Source of the DNA: JAHRVQ01 sp051278195
GTDB lineage: Bacteria > Pseudomonadota > Gammaproteobacteria > Pseudomonadales > Azotimanducaceae
Length of the DNA stretch: 64,000 nucleotides
NCBI GenBank assembly: GCA_051278195.1
Contig: JBNMQM010000002.1
Span: forward strand, 159,473 to 223,472
Direction: 5' to 3'
In this document: one piece after another, positions 53,125 to 61,737 of the stretch
Layout of the letters: every line of letters starts with the position of its first letter
How positions within the stretch are numbered: the first letter of the stretch is position 1
The notes under the pieces: model-generated
The model's input: the letters and a program-made list of their open reading frames with translations, nothing else
Database searches by the model: none
What the model was told of the DNA's origin: nothing
Made by a program: the position numbers and the translations under genes

Positions 53125-53568
53125 TTACTTCTTGGTTGTCACATACTGAAGCAATTCGATCACTTGTCCTGGCGTTTTTGCCCAGGCCATGGCTGCAGCA
53201 TCGACTTCTTTTAGGGGATGGATGATGTCATCAGCATGAAGGGTAATATAGGGCTTACCCAAAGCCGCGCAATGGCCAGCATCGAAGGCAGCGTTCCACT
53301 GCTTAAATTTATCGCCAAAACATACGACAGCTACATCACAGTTTTCGATCAGTGTTCTCGTTCTGATGGCATTCACTTTTGCTGACTTGTGATCCCGCCA
53401 AAAGCTGTTGGTTTCGTTTCCTAGTAGGTCTCCGGCGCTATCGCTCGCCTCATGCTGGGTCACGGCCGATGTGAACGTAATGGGCAATTCGATGGCATTG
53501 CAACCCTCGGTGATTTGTTGCCGCCAGTCGGTATGGATTTCCCCGGAAAGATAAACGTTCCAATGCAT
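53125..53568 (-). CDS. ytoQ: YtoQ family protein
   Basis: A 147-residue soluble protein of normal family length. It begins MHWNVYLSGEIHTDWRQQI and contains SFWRDHKSAKVNAIRTRTLI and CDVAVVCFGDKFKQWNAAFDAGH, the conserved YtoQ core. The fold resembles nucleoside deoxyribosyltransferase-like proteins, but function is not established. It converges with the serine hydrolase. Confidence 0.92.
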   Translation of the reverse strand: MHWNVYLSGEIHTDWRQQITEGCNAIELPITFTSAVTQHEASDSAGDLLGNETNSFWRDHKSAKVNAIRTRTLIENCDVAVVCFGDKFKQWNAAFDAGHCAALGKPYITLHADDIIHPLKEVDAAAMAWAKTPGQVIELLQYVTTKK

Positions 53569-53671
53569 ATTGTGCCTGCTAATGTTTGATCGGTCGCTAT
53601 GATGGGTTTAATTGTCCCAGATTTCAATTTCTGGCGGAACGTGAAAGCGATTTATCTCTGGCGATGGCGTC

Positions 53672-53712
53672 TATAATCGAGGCATGTATTATGGCACTGA
53701 TGCCATAATACA
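53672..53712 (+). promoter_or_regulatory. -10 element and 28-bp perfect inverted repeat before the persulfide dioxygenase gene
   Basis: A consensus -10, TATAAT (53672-53677), is followed 7 bp later by TGTATTATGGCA-CTGA-TGCCATAATACA (53685-53712), two perfect 12-bp arms. The predicted transcription start falls at the left edge of the repeat. This suggests an operator for a repressor or a 5' terminal stem-loop. No good -35 was found and no T run follows, so it is not a terminator. Confidence 0.65.
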
Positions 53713-53735
53713 CGGACTTTGATAGGGGTTTTTTG

Positions 53736-54809
53736 ATGTTTTCTGCAATATTATTTAAGCAACTGTTTGACGAGGACTCGGGAACCTTCAGCTACCTGCT
53801 CGCGGATCCTGAGTCACGGCAAGCAGTCATTATTGATTCTGTCTATGAAAAATATACCCGGGATTTGGCACTAATTCAGGAATTGGATCTCCATTTGCTG
53901 GCTTGTCTTGAAACCCATTGTCATGCCGATCATGTCACGGCAGCTTGGCTTTTTAAAAATAGTTTGGGCAGTCAGATAGTTGCCTCTGCTCACTCAGGTA
54001 TCGATGTGTTGGATCACTCGATTGCCGAGGGAGATACAATTCAATTCGGGCGTTTCCATCTTAGGGTTATCGCGACACCTGGGCATACTGATGGCTGTGT
54101 AAGTTATCTGCTTGATGATCTGTCCATGGTCTTTACAGGCGACTCTCTTCTTATCCGCGGGTGCGGTCGAACCGACTTTCAGCAAGGCTCCGCAAGTCAT
54201 CTCTATCACTCAATTACCGAAGGTCTCTTTAGTTTGCCCGATGACTGTCTAGTTTATCCTGCGCATGATTACGCTGGTCGTACGGCGAGTAGTATCGGTG
54301 AAGAAAAGCTATTCAATCCAAGAATTGGTGGCCAAGCGAATGAAAATGATTTTGTCGGTTATATGGAAAACATGCATTTGCCGCATCCAAAAAAGCTAGA
54401 AATTGCCGTGCCAGCCAATGTAAAAGGCGGCCGGCCGGATGAAAGTCAGCTGCCGAAAGCGCCAGCCTGGGCGCCTGTGGTGACCACTTACAGTGGAGTG
54501 TTAGAAATTTCGCCACAATGGGTTGCCGCACACAAAAGCCAGGTGCACATATTGGATGTTAGAACGACAGTAGAAACCGATGAGGAGAATGCGAAAGTAG
54601 CTGGAGCGCAACTCATTCCGATTGATGAGTTGCGTGATCGGCTGACGGAAGTGCCAACCGACAAACCCGTCATGACGATTTGTCGTTCGGGCAAGCGATC
54701 AGTGCTGGCATTCTCAATTCTAAAAGACCGCGGTTGGAAAGAAGTCGCTAATATTCAAGGCGGGCTATTGCGTTGGCAGAAAGAAGGTTTGCCCTTGGAC
54801 TTTGGGTAA
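53736..54809 (+). CDS. persulfide dioxygenase-rhodanese fusion protein
   Basis: A 357-residue fusion. Residues 1-235 are an ETHE1-like metallo-beta-lactamase fold with H61-C-H63-A-D65-H66, H117 (TPGHTDG), D136 (FTGDSLL) and H177 (YPAHDY). The iron site in the family uses two His and one Asp. Residues about 250-355 are a rhodanese with catalytic C316 (TICRSGKRS). Such proteins oxidise glutathione persulfide to sulfite and transfer sulfur, detoxifying sulfide. ATG 53736 is preferred over the adjacent TTG. No sulfide:quinone reductase gene is nearby. Confidence 0.93.
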   Translation: MFSAILFKQLFDEDSGTFSYLLADPESRQAVIIDSVYEKYTRDLALIQELDLHLLACLETHCHADHVTAAWLFKNSLGSQIVASAHSGIDVLDHSIAEGDTIQFGRFHLRVIATPGHTDGCVSYLLDDLSMVFTGDSLLIRGCGRTDFQQGSASHLYHSITEGLFSLPDDCLVYPAHDYAGRTASSIGEEKLFNPRIGGQANENDFVGYMENMHLPHPKKLEIAVPANVKGGRPDESQLPKAPAWAPVVTTYSGVLEISPQWVAAHKSQVHILDVRTTVETDEENAKVAGAQLIPIDELRDRLTEVPTDKPVMTICRSGKRSVLAFSILKDRGWKEVANIQGGLLRWQKEGLPLDFG

Positions 54810-54924
54810 GCACCTGCTTGCGATCTTGTGTAAGACCCGATGGAAAATCTCTTTTTGCAATGCAATTTGAAACGGAATGATAGAACAGTTAAGCAATCCT
54901 GCCGTAGGTCAGCGATTTTGTGCC

Positions 54925-54981
54925 GTTCACTCCGGCACGGAAACTGCGTTTGTTAAGTTATCTCAAACAAACGGAGTGAAC
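54925..54981 (+). promoter_or_regulatory. 5' leader stem-loop that masks the ribosome-binding site of the response regulator
   Basis: GTTCACTCCG (54925-54934) is the exact reverse complement of CGGAGTGAAC (54972-54981), which contains the GGAG site for the ATG at 54985. A second inner stem pairs GTTTGTT (54948-54954) with AACAAAC (54966-54972). Folded, the site would be hidden from ribosomes, suggesting translational control by temperature, RNA or protein. Confidence 0.55.
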
Positions 54982-54984
54982 CCA

Positions 54985-55464
54985 ATGAACAACACAGAAA
55001 CGAGGCAGAAAATTTGTATTGTTGACGATGATGCAGTGCAAGCAACGTTGATTTGTATGATGTTGAGTCAAGACTACGAAGTGATTCAGGCGGCTTCCGG
55101 TGGCGAAGCTCTTGAGTTGATTCGACGGGAGAACCCGGATTTAGTCCTATTAGATGTCATGATGCCTGACATTGACGGATTGGATGTTTGTGAACAGCTG
55201 AAATCAAACCCTGAAACAAGTGGCATTCCTGTTGTATTTCTCACTGGCCTTGAAGACGCATCAGACCAAGAGAGGGGCTTTGAGTTGGGTGCGGACGACT
55301 ACATCACAAAACCGGTCTCGCCGAATGTTGTCAAAGCAAGGGTTGGGCGAATATTGAACCTGTCTCTCTATATTGAATTCCTTGAGAGTCTTTTGTCCGA
55401 GAAGGATAAGAATCTTGAAAGCCTAAGAGATAAGGCCAAGCTTATGCTCTCACTTCGAACTTAG
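54985..55464 (+). CDS. single-domain response regulator
   Basis: A 159-residue protein. The receiver domain (about 9-125) has acidic residues D14-D15-D16, phospho-acceptor D57 (LLLDVMMPDIDG), the Thr of FLTGLED and the Lys of DYITKPVSP. It ends in a helical tail of about 30 residues (EFLESLLSEKDKNLESLRDK) with no output domain. It presumably works by protein contact. ATG 54985 is chosen because GGAG lies 8 nt upstream; the frame is open back to 54877. It precedes an ECF sigma gene by about 90 bp. No cognate kinase is adjacent. Confidence 0.88.
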   Translation: MNNTETRQKICIVDDDAVQATLICMMLSQDYEVIQAASGGEALELIRRENPDLVLLDVMMPDIDGLDVCEQLKSNPETSGIPVVFLTGLEDASDQERGFELGADDYITKPVSPNVVKARVGRILNLSLYIEFLESLLSEKDKNLESLRDKAKLMLSLRT

Positions 55465-55472
55465 CGGGGATT

Positions 55473-55490
55473 ATCCCCAAATTTGGGGAT
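55473..55490. terminator. 18-bp palindrome, possible weak terminator after the response regulator
   Basis: A perfect palindrome with half-site ATCCCCAAA (55473-55490), 8 bp after the stop codon, followed by TCTTGCTTTT. It would form a hairpin in RNA; the T tract is interrupted, so an operator for the sigma gene is the alternative. Confidence 0.45.
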
Positions 55491-55552
55491 TCTTGCTTTT
55501 CGAAAGGTGGTTAATATCTGATCAATATTAGTCATTTGATAATCGCTGCCAT

Positions 55553-56155
55553 ATGTCGATTTATAGGTCTCAGATTTGCCCAGAACAACTGGTCGCTTCA
55601 ATTCAAGAGGGTGACTCACGCGCAGAAGAAGATTTTTGTCGCCAGTATCGTGATGTTGCAATTGCCGTGTTGCGGCCTCTCACCGAGGACAGAACGCTGG
55701 TAGAAGACATTGCTCATGATGCGCTGCTCATCGTATTGCTGCGATTGCGTGGCAATGGTATCCGCAACCCTGATCGGCTTAGCAGTTATGTTCGCCAAAC
55801 TGCCAAATTCACTCTTATCAGTTGGTTTCGGCGTAAAGATAACCAAACTCGAGAACTCATAGATGACGCCTATTTGGCTCCGGACCAACTGAGGGTAGAG
55901 GATCGCCTCATTCGAGAACAAAGCAGTGAGATCGTACGGTCTCTCATTAACGATATGAAGGTGCCAAGAGATCAAGAAATTTTAAGCCGTAGTTATCTTC
56001 ACGACGAGGATAAAACGACTCTTTGCGCAGCTTTGAGCTTGCCGATCAATCATTTTGACCGAGTCATGAGCCGCGCTCGTGTGCGACTTCGAGACATCGT
56101 CGCTCATCAAGAGAGTGATGTTCTTTGCGCGCTGAAGGAACAAGTGCTGAACTAG
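55553..56155 (+). CDS. ECF-type sigma factor
   Basis: A 200-residue sigma-70 family protein with region 2 (DFCRQYRDVAIAVLRPLTEDRTLVEDIAHDALLIVL, about 28-65, then SYVRQTAKFTLISWFRRK) and region 4 (about 138-185, QEILSRSYLHDEDKTTLCAALSLP and MSRARVRLRDIV). It differs from the FecI type at 24008. No anti-sigma gene is adjacent. The neighbours are a receiver-only regulator upstream and a convergent LuxR-type regulator. It lacks an obvious ribosome-binding site. Confidence 0.85.
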   Translation: MSIYRSQICPEQLVASIQEGDSRAEEDFCRQYRDVAIAVLRPLTEDRTLVEDIAHDALLIVLLRLRGNGIRNPDRLSSYVRQTAKFTLISWFRRKDNQTRELIDDAYLAPDQLRVEDRLIREQSSEIVRSLINDMKVPRDQEILSRSYLHDEDKTTLCAALSLPINHFDRVMSRARVRLRDIVAHQESDVLCALKEQVLN

Positions 56156-56161
56156 CGTGGG

Positions 56162-57262
56162 TTAACGCTGGTGAAGCCTTGTCGCGTTGAGTACAGCTAC
56201 TAGGTGTATCTGATTCCTACAATTGGTTTTCACAAGAATCGATTTGATATGGCTTCGTATCGTGCTCTCTTTCACGTTGTGTTCCAGTGCCAGTTCTTTC
56301 GCTGTCAGTCCTTGCGCAATAGACTGGGCAACCTGTGATTCTCGTTCCGATAAATCGAAAAAAGCACTCATTGCGGCCAGATCTATGGGGTAGATATCGT
56401 TTGGAGACTTTACCATGACGAGCGCCAGCCTGGAGGCAAAGGGGTCTCGTTTGAGGTCTATCCAGGGCGTGACCTTAATCAGAAAATTCGAAGTGGCATC
56501 TTGCAATCGCAGGAAGCTGCCAGCCTGAATATCCGTTAGTGAGGTCGCGTCCACTATCATCTTTTTGAGTCTTTGTTCGATTCGACTGTTCGCCAAACCT
56601 AGCTTAGTTTGCTTAAGTGAAACCGAAGTGTTCTCACTCAAAAGCTTAGCGGCAGCGCCATTCATTTCTTCCACGTGGCCCTTTGAATCACAAATGAATG
56701 AAGGCTGAGCAAATTGTTTCAACAATGATTTGTTATGGTTAAGAATCGAGAGGGTATCACTTGCTAGAAATGCTGCTTGTTCGATGTGTGGGATCATCTG
56801 CTGAATATAGTGAAAGGTCTCCTTTGATAGACTACCGAGGGAGTCATCCTGTTGAAGTGCGAAGAAAATCTTGTTGTTGTTCGTAGGTTGTTCTATGGCG
56901 GCACCGACTGCTGAGTGAATCCCTAGTGGCAGAGTAAAGTCGTTGGCGCATTCGGATTTCAAAAAGATACGCCGGTCTACCAATTCGTCACCCCGGCATA
57001 GGGTATTGGTGTCGGCTTGCGCGAGACCTTCAACCCAGGGGTCTATGCCGATGTAGTAGTTCTGCCAGTTAGCCAGGTCGCTCTCGTCAAATCCCGTATG
57101 CGCAACTGCACTGACTTCTTCAGTTTGCGCATTCTGTATGCTCAGAATGGCTGATTTGCTTTGGGTAAATGCGACCAAGCTCTCAATAAAGGCCTGCCAA
57201 CCACCTTCCTGATGCGGGGCCCTATAGAGTTCTAGCAGCACTGCGTTATATTGTTTGAGCAA
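56162..57262 (-). CDS. LuxR-family transcriptional regulator with PAS-like sensor region
   Basis: A 366-residue protein. The N-terminal 180 residues resemble a sensor (GAF- or autoinducer-like) region, with PSFICDSKGHVEEMNGAAAKLL (about 187-208) looking like the start of a PAS domain. The C-terminus has a LuxR helix-turn-helix, FDLSERESQVAQSIAQGLTAKELALEHNVKESTIRSHIKSIL (about 308-350). It converges with the ECF sigma gene, with 6 bp between the stops. The signal is unknown. Confidence 0.85.
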   Translation of the reverse strand: MLKQYNAVLLELYRAPHQEGGWQAFIESLVAFTQSKSAILSIQNAQTEEVSAVAHTGFDESDLANWQNYYIGIDPWVEGLAQADTNTLCRGDELVDRRIFLKSECANDFTLPLGIHSAVGAAIEQPTNNNKIFFALQQDDSLGSLSKETFHYIQQMIPHIEQAAFLASDTLSILNHNKSLLKQFAQPSFICDSKGHVEEMNGAAAKLLSENTSVSLKQTKLGLANSRIEQRLKKMIVDATSLTDIQAGSFLRLQDATSNFLIKVTPWIDLKRDPFASRLALVMVKSPNDIYPIDLAAMSAFFDLSERESQVAQSIAQGLTAKELALEHNVKESTIRSHIKSILVKTNCRNQIHLVAVLNATRLHQR

Positions 57263-57594
57263 GCATGACCTTATTGCGATATCACGATTATGGGAGTTAA
57301 CCTCGTTTTTTGGCGTTCTGCAATACGTTTGACGACATCGACGGGGTTCCTATCGACATAGACAACGGAAAAATACAGAACACCAAAATAAGTGGGCGTA
57401 GACCAACTTAGTCGCTTAGATAGGCGGCATGTGTGTTGATTAAAGCGAAACTTGCGCGTGTGACAGGCCAGTAATGATTTGATAGGCAGCACTAGCAAGG
57501 CTCCGCCTCTGGATAGTTGAGTCACGGTGATGCTTTACGTGGCGAGTTTGTTACGTTAAAACACTACAAAGTCGCTCGTTTGGTGGAGAAACCC
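57263..57594. other. intergenic region between the LuxR regulator and the SnoaL-like gene
   Basis: 332 bp between divergent genes. Short open frames on the minus strand (57271-57525) and the upstream extension of the SnoaL frame have no recognisable motif. Apart from the GGAG ribosome-binding site just before 57595, I see no RNA, repeat or operator that I can defend. Confidence 0.4.
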
Positions 57595-58065
57595 ATGTCC
57601 AATGAAACACTCGAACAACGTATTACGCGTTTAGAAGACTTAGAGGCGATCAAACAGCTCAAAGCTCGGTACTGTGAGGTTTGTGACGATGATCATAATC
57701 ATGAGCAGGTCCCTGCTCTGTTTACCGACGATGCTGTCTGGCAAGGGGAGGGCATCGGTAAAGCGACGGGTCATGCGGAAATAGTTGAGCTTTTTAGGTC
57801 TTTTCAGGCGGCGATTAGCTTTTCCCAGCACATGGTGCAAAACCCGATTATTGAAATCACGGGGGATACTGCGACGGGCCGATGGTACTTCTTTGGTACT
57901 TTTACCTACTACAAAGGCGATGTACGGCGTTGGCAGGCAGCACGCTATCACGAGGACTACGAAAAACACGCGGGTGTCTGGATGATCAAACATCTGCGCG
58001 TAAAGCCACCGGTTTTCAGTGCGCGTTACGAGACCGGTTGGCACAATGGTAAGAGTGCCAGCTGA
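57595..58065 (+). CDS. SnoaL-like / NTF2-fold polyketide cyclase family protein
   Basis: A 156-residue protein with the SnoaL-like_4 pattern. An N-terminal helix, TRLEDLEAIKQLKARYCEVCDDD, is followed by LFTDDAVWQG and a cone-shaped sheet (TGRWYFFGTFTYYK...YHEDYEKHAGVWMIKHLRV). Members are dehydratase- or isomerase-like and often act on unknown substrates. GGAG lies 7 nt upstream of ATG 57595, which is preferred over the open frame back to 57517. Confidence 0.87.
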   Translation: MSNETLEQRITRLEDLEAIKQLKARYCEVCDDDHNHEQVPALFTDDAVWQGEGIGKATGHAEIVELFRSFQAAISFSQHMVQNPIIEITGDTATGRWYFFGTFTYYKGDVRRWQAARYHEDYEKHAGVWMIKHLRVKPPVFSARYETGWHNGKSAS

Positions 58066-58260
58066 ATTGGGCGAAGGTCTGTGTCCCCGCGATCCTGATG
58101 ATCATAGGCCTAAATGGTTCTCACATAATATGCACAGACAACCTGCTTAACCGGCTTGTCGAAGCGGGATACTAGGTGGTGTTGCCCGCTATTGTGAGCA
58201 ATATGTTGAGCCACATGAAAAGCCAAGATGTCGCTTTGCACTAGGATCAGAGTGAGGCCG

Positions 58261-59558
58261 TCAAAGCCGGGCAATAGTATTTCGGTCGCGAAAGAACAGG
58301 TGATCAACCTTAGGCCGAAGGTAGGCCTGAACGGGAATCGCCAGCGCTGCCAGCAGTCCGACAAAAATGAACTGTCCAGTGTCTGCCTGAGCGCCAAAAT
58401 TGGTGGCCAAACTCGCCGCGATTGGTTCGAAAAGTCCCTCTGCCAACAAAGCGAACAGGACAATGAGCACGGTGTATAAAACAGAGCCGCTAATCACTCC
58501 GTCAACGTCGAATAGGTTGTAATGTCTCATTGCGATAAAAAGCGACAGCGGTACTGCGACCTAGAAAAAGAGTTCAATGCTCTGTAACCAGAAAACCAAT
58601 CGCCAAGTTCGAAGATTGCCCCGGTAAATTGAATGCAGGCGATGGGTACAAACGCAAGATAAACACCGATTAACACCCAGCGAATCCTTCTTCGACTCGC
58701 GGGATCAACACACCAATAATTCCAACCCAAAATGGCAATGATCAATACGGTAAACAACATATCGATACTGTAGGTTTAAAGCACATAGTCTTCTGGTGCC
58801 AGAGGTCCATTGAAGTCGTTGTTCAATCGTGGCAGGGGAAGCAAAACTGGAACAATAAATGCCACCTACGACGGCACTCTTGGCTTAGGGTCGTCTTCGA
58901 TCGGTGGGCGAGGGAAGGAGATTAACCACATCACTAACAGAGCGTAAGTGACCATTGCCATAAAGATAAAAAATAGGCGCCCACCAACAACCTGAAAGCC
59001 TGAGCCTGAAGCAATGACGGTTTGGAAAATAGCGAGGGTCATAAATGCCGTGAAAAATAATTGAGTACCTCGCGCCTTTGGCGCCCGCAACAGCACGAGG
59101 ATAGCGATGGCTGCGTAACTAATGACCGGTGGTAGATGAGACCAGGAAATTTTTCTAGTGCTGGGTCGGAGGGTAATCGGCAGTTGTTCAGTGTCACGCT
59201 CAACGAGGAAATCGACTGAGCCCTTTTCATCAAAAACGCTTGCCAGCATAAACTGAAAGCGATTGGGTGTGACGTCACAGAGTGATGTTCCGTTTAAGGA
59301 AATGAGGCGGTCACCTATGATGAGATCATCACCACCTTGCTATCGGTCAGCTACTAGAGCGACCAGAACCGGGGTGCCGTCGTCGGTTCGATCAAATGCG
59401 GGGACAAACGCGGGTAAGTATTCCCCTTCGCCCAATATCACGCCCGAATGCAGCACAAGGCAAATCAGCCAGACTGTCGTTAACGAGAGGAGCAGCGCCC
59501 AGCCAAATTTCTGCAATGGGCCGACAGCCCGCTATTTCTGCGGTGGTTTTTTTAGCAT
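58261..59558 (-). pseudogene. decayed membrane sensor protein (PDZ-like segment plus multiple TM)
   Basis: Reading from ATG 59558, one frame gives MLKKPPQK, stop, a TM segment (FGWALLLSLTTVWLICLVLH), a PDZ-like GDRLISLNG stretch with another in-frame TAG just before it, then several TM helices (58866-59249). Two further in-frame stops follow, and after another helical stretch a frameshift near 58530-58560 continues as AVPLSLFIAMRHYNLFDVDG. The remnant ends at 58261. At least four stops and one frameshift in about 430 codons make an active gene impossible. The layout resembles PDZ-containing membrane sensor kinases; no kinase domain remains. Confidence 0.75.
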
Positions 59559-59601
59559 TAACTTTGCGTCATAATCAGCGAACGCTAATCAAAGAAGAGA
59601 T

Positions 59602-60009
59602 ATGTCAGAACTGATGCAAAATGAAAAAGAAGCTGACGTTGACGGCCCTTTGCGCAGGCGCCACGAGCGGACCTTGACCCGGGGTAAAGTTCAAGCTTGC
59701 ATAAAATCATCCGCAGACCCCGAACATGAGGAAAAAGAATTTCAGTTAGAAATCCTCGAAATCTCTCCGGGTGGGCTCCGTCTGCGCACGGCAGAACCCT
59801 TTGAAGGTGAAGTACTCGATCTTCTAGCAAGCATAGACGGTTTTCCAACCAGCATTTTCCTTTCGACAGTGGTTCGCTGGCAAGAAATCGATGACCAGGG
59901 ATATCAACTACTGGGCGTCGAGATTGAAAATCATGAAGCCTCTGACCTGGATACCTGGTGTGAATTCCAACGCGAAGAGTGGTTCAGAGACGAGTCAGCC
60001 TCCAAGTAG
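59602..60009 (+). CDS. PilZ-domain protein
   Basis: A 135-residue protein. The RRRHER basic motif (residues 18-23) and EISPGGLRLRT (about 53-63) correspond to the two halves of the cyclic-di-GMP binding site (R-x-x-x-R and D/N-x-S-x-x-G); Glu replaces the usual Asp/Asn. VVRWQEIDDQGYQLLGVEI closes the barrel. It probably reads cyclic-di-GMP, although the substitution leaves binding open. It is divergent from the decayed sensor gene. Confidence 0.7.
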   Translation: MSELMQNEKEADVDGPLRRRHERTLTRGKVQACIKSSADPEHEEKEFQLEILEISPGGLRLRTAEPFEGEVLDLLASIDGFPTSIFLSTVVRWQEIDDQGYQLLGVEIENHEASDLDTWCEFQREEWFRDESASK

Positions 60010-60176
60010 GTCGCAATCCCATCGATAGTACATGCAGTATTTCTTAATCCACCCATCAGAGTGGGTGCCGTTGTCGAGCGATGATCCGAAGGACACGCGT
60101 CAAGCAACATCAACTTTGCCCGCCAGCGGCCTTTGCCGAGTTTTTGGTTGATGCACTTCAACACGGCCACTCCGGC

Positions 60177-60935
60177 TTATGTCAGGTTTAAACCGCCATC
60201 CGTGAGTATTATTTCACCGGTGAGGTAGCTGCTCGAAACCAACATCGATGCTGTATGGGCAATCTCATCGGGTCTTGCACCGCGACCCATGGGGGATTTT
60301 TCTGTCCACAGCTTCTGTGCGCCAACCCATGATTTTGTCATGGGGGTATCGACCAAACCCGGCGCTATCGCGTTGACGCGAACATCAGGTGATAGACTCA
60401 GTGCCAATAGTTTCGTCATATGGTTGAGTGCAGCCTTGGAAGCAGCATAAGGAATAGAGGCACCTTTCGGTCGTACACCCGCGTGCGAACTAATATTGAT
60501 AATGCTACTGGGGCAGTCTTGCGTAGACGAGGCTCGAAGCGCCGATTCTGCTTCGGCGATTAACGTCCAGGGTGCAATAACGTTGACTTCATAGAGGGCT
60601 CGCCATATTTCAGCGGCTGCCTCCTTCAAATCCCCGTGCGGAATCACCGCGTTTATACCCGCGTTGTTCACCAACACATCTAATCTACCGTGACGCGCCA
60701 GGACATCTGATATGAGGAACTTAACTTGATCCTGGTCTGATAGATCGGCCTGCGTGTAAGTTGCCTTTGGCGTTGTGCTCGCCAGCTGTTGCCCTTCTGC
60801 GACGGAGGTGCGCGAGTGGAAGGCAATAATAAACCCATCTTCTGACAGACGTTGCGCTATGGCTTTGCCTATTCCGCTGGTAGACCCGGTGACGAGGGCT
60901 ATCCTGTGTTTGTTTTTGTCTTGATAAGCGTTCAC
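60177..60935 (-). CDS. short-chain dehydrogenase/reductase (SDR)
   Basis: A 252-residue classical SDR. The cofactor motif is TGSTSGIG (16-23), followed by NNAGIN, and the catalytic Ser is in INISSHAG with Y-x-x-x-K in IPYAASKAA. The end (PMGRGARPDEIAHTASMLVSSSYLTGEIILTDGG) is typical of 3-oxoacyl reductase-like members. The substrate is unknown. It stands alone; its upstream side is the region holding the amidase remnant. Confidence 0.93.
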   Translation of the reverse strand: MNAYQDKNKHRIALVTGSTSGIGKAIAQRLSEDGFIIAFHSRTSVAEGQQLASTTPKATYTQADLSDQDQVKFLISDVLARHGRLDVLVNNAGINAVIPHGDLKEAAAEIWRALYEVNVIAPWTLIAEAESALRASSTQDCPSSIINISSHAGVRPKGASIPYAASKAALNHMTKLLALSLSPDVRVNAIAPGLVDTPMTKSWVGAQKLWTEKSPMGRGARPDEIAHTASMLVSSSYLTGEIILTDGGLNLT

Positions 60936-61065
60936 AACTTCTCCGATTAGCGCTTCTGCCGATTCCGGCCAAGGAACATATTATCAACTCAATAGACTGC
61001 TTTAGCTCTCTTTAGGAAAAACCGTCTTCTTGTGCGGGCTTTCATAGCGACTGGCGTATGAACTT

Positions 61066-61326
61066 TACTCAGACCTCAGTGCCGCAGGATTGCGCATCGG
61101 TTGGGATGCGGTATATGCAGCCGAACATGTTGAACCTTGTGTCGTAGCAGCCATGTTGAATACTGTTAATCTGCTCGGCGCATTAGGTGTTGAGATTGTC
61201 GAACTGATCGTTCCTGATTTCACGACGTAAGACCAGACGTGGATGATCATAGCGTCAGCAGAATCGGTGGCGATTCACGAGGCAACAGTTCCGCGCTTGG
61301 CTGCCGATTATGGGCCGGTTTTCTGA
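61066..61326 (+). pseudogene. amidase-signature gene remnant (C-terminal part)
   Basis: One plus-strand frame reads YSDLSAAGLRIGWDAVYAAE, later VAAMLNTVNLLGALGVEIVE and LIVPDF, then TAA (61228-61230), IIASAESVAIHEATVPRLAA and DYGPVF, then TGA (61324-61326). This is the central-to-C-terminal signature of bacterial amidases (GLRIGWD..., LGAEVVE..., AE...H...YGP). There is no start, no catalytic part and one stop within the conserved region, so it is a decayed fragment. It differs from the intact amidase at 10075-11595. Confidence 0.7.
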
Positions 61327-61373
61327 GAGTTTCTGGCGCTATTTCTTCCGCGAATGCCCGCAGGCCATTATGA

Positions 61374-61607
61374 TCATGGATAAACTCGATTTTTTTCAAC
61401 CATCGCCAGATCTAGGCCGCGGTCGTCATCAGCATTATCGTCGACCCACTGCAGATTCTCATCACCGCAGGTAAACGTGACCTGGCGCAATAATAATACT
61501 TCTCCATCAATGTAAGCATCGTTTTCGATCGGCAGGATCAGTTCGATTCTCGAAAAATGGATATAACCTTCGAGCAGTCGAGACGGGTGAATAGTTGTTA
61601 TTCTGTG
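61374..61607 (-). other. open 78-codon segment, possible gene remnant
   Basis: A frame open from after TGA at 61608-61610 to the TGA at 61374-61376. It reads RLLEGYIHFSRIELILPIEN, QVTFTCGDENLQWVDDNADD and LDLAMVEKNRVYP. No ATG start precedes it and I do not recognise a family. The acidic, protein-like composition suggests a fragment of a lost gene in this decaying region, between the amidase remnant and the potassium channel. Confidence 0.25.
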
Positions 61608-61737
61608 TCAGTGTTTGTAGCTGCTTTTCATATTTTTCTAATTTCCCGGTTTTATCTAGCCGGCGTTTGTCCTGATGCTCTACACCAGATTGGACTATTG
61701 CTGCTGCCCACATTTCCGTCGGCCCCATTTCTCATCG

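Noticed and set aside
57271..57525. 84-codon minus-strand frame between the LuxR regulator and the SnoaL-like gene
   Set aside because: No recognisable motif or ribosome-binding site, and it occupies the likely promoter region of the divergent genes.
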